A stretch of DNA of 6,057 bases, from contig DATIXD010000095.1 in the NCBI GenBank assembly GCA_035518875.1, forward strand, positions 1 to 6,057, in the 5' to 3' direction. Below are positions 1 through 5,933 of this stretch, piece by piece. Each line of letters opens with the position of its first letter. Positions within the stretch are counted from its first letter, which is position 1. The DNA comes from DATIXD01 sp035518875. GTDB lineage: Bacteria > Pseudomonadota > Gammaproteobacteria > Methylococcales > Methylococcaceae. Below the pieces are notes generated by a model, which worked only from the letters and a program-made list of their open reading frames with translations, ran no database searches and was not told where the DNA came from. The position numbers were made by a program, and so were the translations under genes.

Positions 1-491
1 TCTCGTCCGCTTTGGCTTAGGAATTGCCTGCCCCTTCCCGCTCCTGATCGGATTTGACCTTGAAATGGACGTCTGATCTCAAGCGATCTCGACCCGGAAC
101 CGGACCGTTCTCCCACCCCAATTAGCCCCTACTTGGTGCAAAATTTTCGCAGACCGTTCTCTAATCGGCATGTTGATGTCAAGCACACAGGGGAGGGGGA
201 AGTCTTGGCCAGGGTCACGGTTCTCTTCGTTGGCGGCATTTGGTCGCCCCATAATGGGTGTCAGGGATAAAACGCTGCAACGTGTGAAACGCCATGGCTT
301 CCTATTCGGGAAAGCCGGCAAGAGTCAGCTCGTCATCGATGCTTTTGTGATTCCCTTATGCTCACCACGGCGCTATCAAATTGCCAGAGGTCGTCACGAT
401 GGCAGATCTTATCATCACGGAACTTATCTTCGATGCATCGCATGCCGACGGATGAAATGGATTTCTCAAAGTTTTTTTGTAGGAGGTTACC
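1..491. other. Region without a convincing gene, upstream of malic enzyme
   Basis: I find no gene I can defend here. On the plus strand an open frame enters from the left edge and stops at TGA 74-76. Its 24 residues could be the tail of an upstream gene but match nothing I recognise. On the minus strand, the frame from about 321 down to 79 contains a short stretch reading CVLDINMP near positions 168-192. This resembles the phospho-acceptor strand of response regulators (D-x-x-MP), but nothing else of a receiver domain is visible around it, so at best it is a remnant. A perfect 10-bp palindrome, CGATGCATCG, lies at 431-440, about 50 nt before the malic enzyme start. I see no well-spaced sigma-70 promoter, although the malic enzyme promoter should lie in this stretch. 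Confidence 0.5.
481..486 (+). promoter_or_regulatory. Ribosome binding site of malic enzyme
   Basis: AGGAGG is a perfect Shine-Dalgarno core placed 5 nt before the ATG at 492. It fixes that start over the next in-frame ATG, which is codon 16, and over the unrelated overlapping frame upstream. Confidence 0.85.
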
Positions 492-2198
492 ATGAAAAAG
501 ACATCTCACTTAGGCGATCCACTCGCGACGGAGCTGATGAGCTATGAACTGATCAACCAGCCCGGGCTCAACAAGGGAACAGCCTTTACGGAGGAGGAAC
601 GTGATCTGTTCCACCTGCACGGATTACTCCCACCGCACATAGGAACACTTGAGGAGCAGGCGGCAAGGCGGATCAAGGTACTGCGCTCCTTCGAAACCGA
701 TTTCGAGCGGTACGCGTTTCTCCGGGACCTGCAGGATACGAATGAAACGCTGTTTTACTCAGTGCTGGTGAATAATCTCGCGGAGTTACTACCGATTGTC
801 TATACGCCAACTGTCGGGGTAGGCTGCCAGCGCTTCAGCGACATCTGGCACAAGCCCCGCGGACTGTTCTTGAGTTACGCCAACAAGCACCGGATCCGTA
901 ACATCTTCGCCGACAAGCGCTTCGATCATGTCCGGGCCATCGTCGTGACCGACGGCGAAAGAATTCTTGGTCTTGGCGATCAGGGTGCCGGCGGCATGGG
1001 CATCTCGATCGGCAAATTAGCCTTATACGTGGGCTGTGCGGGCATTCATCCTGACGAGACATTGCCAATATTGCTTGATGTGGGAACCAATAACCAGGAA
1101 CGTCTGATTGACCCGCTCTATGTCGGCTGGCGGCACGAACGCCTCACGGGCCCAGAATACGATGAGTTTGTCGAGGCGTTCGTCTCGGCCGTCATCGAGC
1201 GTTGGCCGGACGTGCTTCTACAATGGGAAGATTTTGCGGGCGGCAATGCGGGACGGCTGTTGGAACGTTATCGCGATCGGCTTTGTACGTTCAACGACGA
1301 CATTCAGAGTACCGCCTCTGTTGCAATGGCCACGCTCATGGCTGCCATCAACGTTACTGGGATACCTCTGACCGAACAACGTGTTGCCGTGTTGGGTGCC
1401 GGCTCCGCTGGCTGCGGCATCATGTCGCTCGTTCTTCGGGCAATGATCGAGGCAGGCGCCAGTGAAGCGGAGGCACGAAGCCATTTCTATGCGATCGATC
1501 GCAACGGGCTTCTGGCTGAGGGGATGCCCGACATAACCCCCTGGCAGGTGCCCTTTCTGCAAAAGGGGGCGACTGTTGCCGGGTGGGAGACGCAAGCACC
1601 GGGCAAAATCGGACTGTTCGATGTCATCGCGAATGCGCATCCGACAGTATTGATCGGCACGTCTGGCCAATTTGGCGCCTTTACTGAGCCCGCGGTCCGG
1701 CTAATGGCGCAGCACGTTAAGAGACCGATCATTTTCCCTCTCTCAAACCCGACATCGCGTAGCGAAGCAACGCTGGAGCAACTCGTAACATGGACAGAGG
1801 GGCGCGCGCTGATTGGGACGGGAAGCCCATTTAAGCCGGTCACCTGGAATGGCGTGGAAATCGCCAATAATCAGACAAATAACTCATATATTTTCCCCGG
1901 CATGGCGCTGGGAATTTTGGTTGTGGGCGCACGGCGAGTTACGGAGGCGATGTTCATGGCGGCCGGCAAGGCGGTCGCCGCCGTGTCACCCACATTGGCA
2001 GACCCGAAAGGAAAGCTCTTGCCACCCGTGAGCCAGCTACGGGACGTGGCATTCTCCGTCGCACGAGCCGTTGCCCGGCAAGCCCAACTGGACGGCGTCG
2101 CCACGTTTCACGACGATTCGGCTATCGAAGCGCGCATAGCGGAATATATGTGGCAGCCGTGTTACCGCCCCTATATTAATCGCAGCTTGCCAGTTTGA
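492..2198 (+). CDS. maeA: NAD-dependent malic enzyme (oxaloacetate-decarboxylating)
   Basis: This is a 568-residue malic enzyme, close in length to Escherichia coli MaeA/SfcA (565). It should convert L-malate to pyruvate and CO2 while reducing NAD+, in the cytoplasm, linking the TCA cycle to pyruvate. The N-terminal malic domain carries YTPTVG (Tyr104, catalytic acid) and the GLGDQGAGGMGISIGKLALY block with the catalytic Lys175. The metal ligands are Glu246/Asp247 in WEDF and Asp270 in FNDDIQ. The Rossmann domain begins at LGAGSAGCGI (301-310), followed by LSNPTS (417-422) and the NNQTNNSYIFPG block (459-470). All expected catalytic residues are present and the frame is intact. NAD preference is inferred from overall resemblance to the SfcA type rather than from one diagnostic residue. 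The gene stands alone: 382 nt separate it from the next gene. Confidence 0.96.
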   Translation: MKKTSHLGDPLATELMSYELINQPGLNKGTAFTEEERDLFHLHGLLPPHIGTLEEQAARRIKVLRSFETDFERYAFLRDLQDTNETLFYSVLVNNLAELLPIVYTPTVGVGCQRFSDIWHKPRGLFLSYANKHRIRNIFADKRFDHVRAIVVTDGERILGLGDQGAGGMGISIGKLALYVGCAGIHPDETLPILLDVGTNNQERLIDPLYVGWRHERLTGPEYDEFVEAFVSAVIERWPDVLLQWEDFAGGNAGRLLERYRDRLCTFNDDIQSTASVAMATLMAAINVTGIPLTEQRVAVLGAGSAGCGIMSLVLRAMIEAGASEAEARSHFYAIDRNGLLAEGMPDITPWQVPFLQKGATVAGWETQAPGKIGLFDVIANAHPTVLIGTSGQFGAFTEPAVRLMAQHVKRPIIFPLSNPTSRSEATLEQLVTWTEGRALIGTGSPFKPVTWNGVEIANNQTNNSYIFPGMALGILVVGARRVTEAMFMAAGKAVAAVSPTLADPKGKLLPPVSQLRDVAFSVARAVARQAQLDGVATFHDDSAIEARIAEYMWQPCYRPYINRSLPV

Positions 2199-2409
2199 GC
2201 AACGTTCCCTGGTTGTGCGCGCAAAGCATCCACATGTTTACCCCTCATGCAGGGCGCCCTCCCCCGCCTCGTGAGCGAGGACGCTCAACCGATGTGCTTC
2301 ACGAGAAGCCATAGGTGGATATGGAACATCGGACCTTCTTCCATGCGGGATCCGCTTAAGACTATGGAATTCTTCAACTCAGACGGGATAACATTGTTGC
2401 ACACACACG

Positions 2410-2435
2410 AACTCGGCGAGTTGAGTGCGCTCAAC
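2410..2435. repeat. Two overlapping palindromes (candidate operator)
   Basis: AACTC-GGC-GAGTT (2410-2422) is a perfect inverted repeat. It shares its last three bases with a second perfect inverted repeat, GTTGAG-TGCG-CTCAAC (2420-2435). The pair sits directly upstream of the AT-rich stretch that may contain the -10 of the downstream operon, where a dimeric repressor or activator could bind. No cognate regulator gene is in the window, so the operator role is an inference. Confidence 0.4.
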
Positions 2436-2482
2436 AGTATATTCATCAGTATATAACCCGTCCGTATCACCATAAGTGAGGA

Positions 2483-2527
2483 TGAGCGTGTCCGCCGATC
2501 AGGTCTAGAGAGCGTGCGGACACCTCA
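2483..2527 (+). promoter_or_regulatory. 45-nt hairpin in the probable leader of the cupin gene
   Basis: GTGTCCGC (2488-2495) pairs perfectly with GCGGACAC (2516-2523). The outer TGAG (2483-2486) pairs with CTCA (2524-2527) with only C2487 bulged, giving a 12-bp stem around a 20-nt loop. The hairpin ends 53 nt before the cupin ATG and has no T-run behind it, so it does not look like an intrinsic terminator. It could be an mRNA-stabilising or protein-binding leader structure, or a DNA operator with widely spaced arms. I do not recognise a known riboswitch class. Confidence 0.5.
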
Positions 2528-2580
2528 GCAAGGTCCAATCTGGAAGCCGAGATTCCATCGTTGATTGTGAGGAAAATAAC

Positions 2581-3035
2581 ATGACCCTCTCGTTCTGGCG
2601 CTCGCGTGGCGATGAGGCACCAATCACCATCCCCGCCATTGGCCTGGATCTGTTTGTGCGCCTGCCGCCGGCATCGAACGACTGCGCGGTGACCGTTTTC
2701 GAGACGATCAATGCACCAGGATTCGGTCCACCGCGCCATCGGCACAATGAAGTGGAGGTTTTTCGCGTCTTGGACGGGCTGTTACCTCTATGACGTTGAT
2801 GGCAAGCTTCCATGCAGACGTTGGCGATCTGGTGAGCGTCCCTGGAGGCGCCGAACACGGCTTCGTCAATATCACCACTAGGCCAGCACGCCAGCTTGTC
2901 ATGATCCTGCCTGGTCTCGATGCTGGGGACTTCTTCACTGAATTGGGCGGCGTGGTAAAGGACGACATTCCCGATCAGCAGGCGCTCAACGACTTCGGCC
3001 ACCGCTGGAACGTCGAGTTTCTTGTTACCCATTGA
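2581..3035 (+). pseudogene. Single-domain cupin protein, broken by two frame changes
   Basis: The ATG at 2581 follows GTGAGGA with 7 nt spacing and opens a typical small cupin. Cupin motif 1 is perfect: Gly47, His53, His55, Glu59, Gly66, matching G(X)5HXH(X)3E(X)6G. Immediately after Gly66 (codon 2776-2778) the frame runs to a TGA at 2791-2793. The expected next strand, YLYDVDGKL, reads in another frame at 2783-2809. From about 2808 a third frame continues with FHADVGD and a perfect motif 2, GDLVSVPGGAEHGFVN, to the TGA at 3033-3035. A +1 change within 2779-2782 and a -2 (or +1) change near 2804-2810 would restore one protein of about 150 residues. As written it is either a recent pseudogene or carries two sequence errors. 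An ATG at 2790 overlaps the first stop as ATGA, so a separate C-terminal piece could be translated, but it would lack motif 1. Both motifs are intact, so the break is probably young. Substrate unknown. Confidence 0.8.
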
Positions 3036-3077
3036 AACCTTCCGATAGCTTGTTGCACACACTAAAAGAGGCACCAC

Positions 3078-3293
3078 ATGGAAACGGAATTCAAACGTTT
3101 GATCTGTCTTGGCTGCGGGTTCTCCTACGACGAGGCCTTGGGCTTGCCCGAGCATGGAATCGCTCCCGGCACGCGCTGGGAGGATATTCCGGATGATTGG
3201 GTCTGTCCGGATTGCGGCACGCCCAAAGCCAAGTTCGAGATGGTTGCCATCGGCTATGCCGCCGGTGGCCCCGAACTCGCCCAGACTGCCTGA
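3078..3293 (+). CDS. Rubredoxin
   Basis: A 71-residue rubredoxin: a small cytoplasmic protein holding one Fe(Cys)4 centre that passes single electrons to oxygenases, reductases or peroxide-reducing enzymes. The four iron ligands are Cys10 and Cys13 (CLGCG) and Cys43 and Cys46 (CPDCG). The family core YDEALGLPEHGIAPGTRWED runs between them, and the block ends in KFEM. The usual rubredoxin is about 54 residues; this one has a few extra residues at the N-terminus and about 15 Gly/Ala-rich ones at the C-terminus. AGAGG-like AGAGG sequence at 3066-3070 serves the ATG. It sits 42 nt after the broken cupin and 23 nt before the pirin gene, so it is probably cotranscribed with them. No rubredoxin reductase or partner oxygenase is in the window. 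Plain rubredoxins cannot be assigned to alkane oxidation or stress without such a partner. Confidence 0.95.
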   Translation: METEFKRLICLGCGFSYDEALGLPEHGIAPGTRWEDIPDDWVCPDCGTPKAKFEMVAIGYAAGGPELAQTA

Positions 3294-3316
3294 CCTTTCA
3301 GAAAGGGAACAAATCC

Positions 3317-4096
3317 ATGTCACAGAATTTTCTGCTGCGTGCGAAGGACCGCGGCCACAACATCATCTATTCAGATGGCAGCGCCTCGTCTTATGTCGCC
3401 GGACATCCCGGCGCATTCATCAGCCGCGAGTCTAGCTTTAATTTCAATCAATACCAGGAAGGCCGCCCAGGCTTCGGCGCGGTACGCGTGTTTGGTGACG
3501 AGACGTTCCACGGTGCCGGTTGCGGCTACAACATGCACCCACATCATAATTTCATCATCTGCGCCTTCGTGCTCGAAGGGGAGCTCACGCACATTAATAC
3601 GGCTGGCCGCGGCATGGTGGATCAACTGCGGCAGGGCGATTATTACGTCTTCTCCGCCGGTTCCGGCGGCAAGCATTGTGAGCTCAGCATTGGTCCGGAG
3701 GAGATGCACGCGATCTATCTCTGGCTGATGCCAAACCAGCTCTATCTGCCGCCCAGCTATCATCGCGGCCATTTCGACTTGCGCACCCGCCGCAATCGGA
3801 TCGTTCAACTGGTGGGCGATGCCGATAATGCGCTTCCTGTGGCGCAAGATCTGCGTGTGTCGCGCGTGGTGACGGACCGAAAGGGCAGTTACACCTACAC
3901 GCCCCGTTCAGCTCAGCACGGCGTGTATGTTTTCGTCGTGGACGGCCAGCTAACCCATAGCGAGGTCACGCTGAACCGCCGGGACAGCTTAGGCATCTCC
4001 GGGACCGCGAAGCTCGAATGCGAAATCGCCGACGCTTCGGATGTCATTTTCGTCGAGACGGCCATACTCGACAGCGAACGCATCCGCGCGTGGTAG
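3317..4096 (+). CDS. Pirin-family bicupin protein (YhhW-like, possible quercetin 2,3-dioxygenase)
   Basis: A 259-residue pirin-family protein with two cupin barrels. The start at 3317 is chosen because AGGGA lies 8 nt upstream at 3304-3308; the open frame extends further up, but only through the rubredoxin gene. The N-terminal barrel has the full pirin metal tetrad: His74 and His76 in MHPHHNF, and His120 and Glu122 in GGKHCE. Between them lies FVLEGELTH (84-92), the family signature strand. In YhhW and human pirin, equivalent residues bind iron or another divalent metal, and YhhW has quercetinase activity in vitro. The C-terminal barrel (about 145-259) contains GVYVFVVDGQLTH but no obvious second metal set, as is normal for the family. 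Its cupin and rubredoxin neighbours suggest an oxidative role, but the true substrate cannot be told. Length is slightly above the YhhW type. Confidence 0.9.
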   Translation: MSQNFLLRAKDRGHNIIYSDGSASSYVAGHPGAFISRESSFNFNQYQEGRPGFGAVRVFGDETFHGAGCGYNMHPHHNFIICAFVLEGELTHINTAGRGMVDQLRQGDYYVFSAGSGGKHCELSIGPEEMHAIYLWLMPNQLYLPPSYHRGHFDLRTRRNRIVQLVGDADNALPVAQDLRVSRVVTDRKGSYTYTPRSAQHGVYVFVVDGQLTHSEVTLNRRDSLGISGTAKLECEIADASDVIFVETAILDSERIRAW

Positions 4097-4149
4097 AAGG
4101 CGCAGGCCAAAGCGGATTGAACGGGGCGGCTTCGTCACCTGCTTGCAAA

Positions 4150-4160
4150 CCTAAATTAGG
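4150..4160. repeat. CCTAAATTAGG palindrome before the tautomerase gene
   Basis: Five-base arms flank a single central base, ending 3 nt before the GGAG ribosome binding site at 4164-4167. It is too tight to fold as RNA and is only a weak candidate for a DNA-binding site. Confidence 0.25.
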
Positions 4161-4173
4161 AACGGAGATTGAA

Positions 4174-4737
4174 ATGCCCATCATGGACGTACGTTATTCC
4201 GCGGGTGGCCTCGTCAAGGCCACCAAGGCGGACCTGGCCTCGCGTCTCACCGACGTGCTCATCCAAATGGAGGGCGGGGCCAACACGCCGGGCGGCCGCG
4301 CCTTTGCCTGGGTGCTGTTCAACGAGTTGGCCGAAGAGGATTTCTGGGTCGCGGGGCTGCCCTGCCAGACGCCGTCGGGGACCGCTTCGTCCAAATTCTT
4401 GGTCCATATCTCGATCCCCGAAGGCTACATGAACCGTACGCATAAGAACGAGGTTCATGCCTGGGTCGCCACAGCGATCCGCGCGGCAACTGGTGCAACA
4501 GAGCTCAGCACCAGCATTTTGACGGTCATCGACGAGGTGACCGAGGGCAACTGGGGCAATCAAGGACTGCCGATCAGCCTGGAATCCATCGCCGCTACGG
4601 TGGGCCAGACGGAGGATGGCCCACGGCTTGCCTGGTCGCGGCGTTACTTCGCTGCCAAGGCACGGGTAATGGACAGTGCGGGATACCCTATAGATGCCGG
4701 CGGCTTGTTGCCCTCGCTATCGCCAGCCGGAGCGTAA
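4174..4737 (+). CDS. Tautomerase-superfamily protein (4-oxalocrotonate tautomerase-like, two-unit form)
   Basis: A 187-residue protein that begins MPIMDVRYSAG. Removal of the initiator Met would expose Pro, the catalytic base of the 4-oxalocrotonate tautomerase/MIF superfamily. The start at 4174 is set by GGAG at 4164-4167, 6 nt upstream, and by this N-terminal proline. Residues 2-60 look like one beta-alpha-beta unit, with strand, helix (18-33) and second strand (44-52). Residues 74-140 look like a second: strand FLVHISIP, helix 90-106, strand SILTVIDEV, then the NWGNQG turn. The fused form is thus like MIF or cis-CaaD rather than the 60-residue single unit. Residues 141-187 are an extra tail I do not recognise. 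Members interconvert keto and enol forms or dehalogenate; the substrate here is unknown. It lies 77 nt after the pirin gene and probably ends the operon. Confidence 0.82.
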   Translation: MPIMDVRYSAGGLVKATKADLASRLTDVLIQMEGGANTPGGRAFAWVLFNELAEEDFWVAGLPCQTPSGTASSKFLVHISIPEGYMNRTHKNEVHAWVATAIRAATGATELSTSILTVIDEVTEGNWGNQGLPISLESIAATVGQTEDGPRLAWSRRYFAAKARVMDSAGYPIDAGGLLPSLSPAGA

Positions 4738-5204
4738 CGGTGCTTGCTGCACAGATCCGGCAGCATGTGTGGGCGAAAAGCATTTCAGACCACTATGCGC
4801 CTCTTCCCGTTCGTCCATTCCAAACGCGGCAATCGACGCTTGCGGGAGACGAAAAATGACGGGCGATATCTTGCGACTGTAAGTGGCCGAACTCGCGGAC
4901 AGCTACCGTGCCCGCCGGCTCACGCCGCTGGTAGTCTGCGTGCCATTTTCGCAGCGATCGCCCATCCCCAACATGATGCCATCAAACCAATATCAGCTTT
5001 AGATGGAAAGCAGACGGCCTCTGTGGATGGCTCCCGCGGTGTCAGGCACGATTTAATGTTTTGGTTTTTTGATCGGCTTTGTCTGATATAAAACCATTTT
5101 GGTCGCCAGATGTCATGAGCGGGAGCCATCCACCCTATCCGCTTTCGTGGGTGCGCGTGCCCACACTGGCCATTTGCCACCCACCAACACCCGGCTGCGC
5201 GAAC
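4738..5204. other. Non-coding gap between convergent genes
   Basis: These 467 nt separate the plus-strand tautomerase stop from the minus-strand stop at 5205. Open frames here show no family likeness, lack good ribosome binding sites, and cross the inverted-repeat element at 5023-5133. Besides that element there is a short hairpin, GTGGG/CCCAC, at 5147-5164. No classic GC stem followed by a T-run is seen on either strand. I find nothing recognisable in 4738-5022. Confidence 0.5.
5023..5133. repeat. 111-bp element with perfect 15-bp inverted termini (MITE-like or bidirectional terminator)
   Basis: GTGGATGGCTCCCGC (5023-5037) is repeated as its exact reverse complement at 5119-5133. Inside, TGGTTTT (5062-5068) and AAAACCA (5090-5096) form a second inverted pair at nearly symmetric distance from each end (39 and 37 nt). 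Between the two pairs the arms also match imperfectly (for example TGTCA/TGACA and GGC-GA). The whole is therefore a long imperfect palindrome of two arms of roughly 50 bp. Flanks CCTCT (5018-5022) and CCTAT (5134-5138) agree at 4 of 5 positions, a weak hint of a target duplication. It encodes no protein. It may be a deletion derivative of an insertion sequence (MITE) that now also serves as a folded terminator between convergent genes. I cannot name the parent family. Confidence 0.6.
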
Positions 5205-5579
5205 TCATTCAATTTTCTTGTGCGCAACAGCGGCAGCCGCGGCCCACATCGAACGCATGTCGCGCAATACCCAGGTGAGAGCTCCGTCGGGGATCAGGTA
5301 CCCACCGATACCATCAGTGAACAGCATGTCGTAGATCCGGCGGCTTGCAGCATCGATGTCTGCTGTAGTCGGTTCGCCTTCGGCGGGCGGCGCCGGCAGC
5401 ATAATGGTGATCGTATCCGGCTCTTGCGGAACAATCTCGATCCGGTAGTTACCGTCTGGCACCGAACCAAAATACTCCTTCAAACCGGCAATCGGATCGT
5501 CGATCAGCCGGCGGCGCGCAGCGGAATCGCGCCGGAGCAGGCAATAGTGATCGGCGAAGAAATCATGCTGATCACTCAT
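5205..5579 (-). CDS. NHLP-leader-like protein 2 (nitrile-hydratase-like leader domain, RiPP precursor-like)
   Basis: A 124-residue protein, starting at the ATG that overlaps the upstream gene's stop as ATGA (5576-5579), which implies translational coupling. A longer in-frame start at 5672 would lie wholly inside the upstream gene and is less likely. Residues about 13-65 resemble the nitrile-hydratase-like leader domain: RLIDDPIAGL, then VPDGNYRIEIV, then PDTITIMLPAPP, the pattern of an LL-DP helix, a VP-G turn, and a DT-hydrophobic-LP strand. A linker leads to a tail at 82-124 that includes a Gly92-Gly93 pair, YLIPDGALTWVL, MRSMW and a five-Ala run. There are few Ser/Thr and no Cys after the leader, so a lanthipeptide-type core is unlikely. 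It matches the upstream protein in both leader and tail, so the two are probably paralogues. It may be a RiPP precursor or a non-cleaved relative of that fold; the function is not known. Confidence 0.72.
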   Translation of the reverse strand: MSDQHDFFADHYCLLRRDSAARRRLIDDPIAGLKEYFGSVPDGNYRIEIVPQEPDTITIMLPAPPAEGEPTTADIDAASRRIYDMLFTDGIGGYLIPDGALTWVLRDMRSMWAAAAAVAHKKIE

Positions 5580-5926
5580 GGGTTGTTCTTCCGGAAGCTC
5601 TGACGCATGCGCAGTAACTCCAGCTTCAATGCCTGCGGCATGATCCAGCAAAACAGATCGCCGCTCTCCCACAGATCCATCTGATTGATCACGGTCTCCG
5701 CATTCTCAGGCGTCGACGCGAGCGGAGGGATCACGAAGTAAAGCGTGTCGCGCCGTTGTTGTCGTACATCGATCTTAACGCCGGGTGAGACCTCCACGCC
5801 GATAGTGGCCAGCGCTTGCCGCGGATCCTTCCGTAGGAGCTCGGCAAAGGTTGGATCCGTCCAGGCGAGCCCCACCAGATGCCGTTCCAGCGAGGCATCC
5901 CCCGCACTTTTCGTTTCGTTTTGCAC
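5576..5926 (-). CDS. NHLP-leader-like protein 1 (nitrile-hydratase-like leader domain, RiPP precursor-like)
   Basis: A 116-residue protein read from a GTG start at 5926, with AAGGA 7 nt upstream; no early ATG is available in frame. Residues 14-68 closely follow the nitrile-hydratase-like leader (NHLP) pattern: AWTDPTFAELLRKDPRQAL, the GVEVSPGVKIDV turn, then DTLYFVIPP. In the NHLP RiPP family this domain, derived from the nitrile hydratase alpha subunit, is the recognition leader for modifying enzymes. The remaining 48 residues contain a single Cys (Cys93), two Trp (86 and 94) and a basic tail. No Gly-Gly cleavage motif follows the leader. The tail segment WIMPQALKLELLRMR (94-108) has a counterpart in the downstream paralogue. 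It overlaps that gene by 4 nt and follows a partial gene by 37 nt, so an operon is likely. No nitrile hydratase metal motif (CxLCSC) exists here, so it is not the enzyme itself. Confidence 0.78.
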   Translation of the reverse strand: MQNETKSAGDASLERHLVGLAWTDPTFAELLRKDPRQALATIGVEVSPGVKIDVRQQRRDTLYFVIPPLASTPENAETVINQMDLWESGDLFCWIMPQALKLELLRMRQSFRKNNP

Positions 5927-5933
5927 TTTTCTT

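Larger units (their letters stand above)
2199..2580. promoter_or_regulatory. Intergenic region rich in inverted repeats, likely promoter/leader of the cupin operon
   Basis: No gene is supported in these 382 nt. Just after malic enzyme, two mutually exclusive short hairpins overlap: CCTCG/CGAGG (2267-2280) and TGAGCG/CGCTCA (2272-2287). Neither has a following T-run, so they are poor terminator candidates. Further on lie overlapping palindromes at 2410-2435, an AT-rich stretch at 2436-2456 with CAGTATAT occurring twice, and a strong hairpin at 2483-2527. The AT-rich stretch includes TATAAC at 2452-2457, a possible -10 box, but I cannot pair it with a well-spaced -35. The most natural reading is a promoter near 2400-2460 and a structured 5' leader ahead of the cupin start at 2581. 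Confidence 0.45.

Noticed and set aside
170..547. 125-codon plus-strand open frame overlapping the malic enzyme start
   Set aside because: No family likeness, no good ribosome binding site, and it runs into the N-terminal codons of a certain gene in another frame.
2247..2456. 69-codon plus-strand frame after malic enzyme
   Set aside because: It passes through the hairpins and palindromes of the intergenic region, has no recognisable motif and no clear ribosome binding site.
2779..2810. Programmed ribosomal frameshift in the cupin gene
   Set aside because: Two separate shifts would be needed within about 35 bases, and I see no slippery heptamer or adjacent stimulatory structure.
2505..3323. 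Long 272-codon minus-strand frame opposite the cupin and rubredoxin genes
   Set aside because: The opposite strand carries unmistakable cupin and rubredoxin motifs; the frame is an antisense shadow, kept open by codon bias.
3371..3847. 158-codon minus-strand frame opposite the pirin gene
   Set aside because: Antisense shadow of a well-supported pirin-family gene with its full metal tetrad.
4744..5091. 115-codon plus-strand frame after the tautomerase gene
   Set aside because: Low-complexity, unfamiliar composition; no ribosome binding site; ends inside the inverted-repeat element.
5205..5579. Lanthipeptide or thiopeptide core in the second NHLP-like protein
   Set aside because: After the leader there is no Cys and very little Ser/Thr, so the usual ring-forming chemistry has no substrate residues.
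5079..5603. 174-codon plus-strand frame opposite the NHLP-like genes
   Set aside because: Antisense to coupled genes with recognisable leader domains and good starts.
5205..5926. Nitrile hydratase alpha subunit
   Set aside because: Only the leader-like domain is present; the metal-binding CxLCSC motif and catalytic core are absent and the proteins are far too short.
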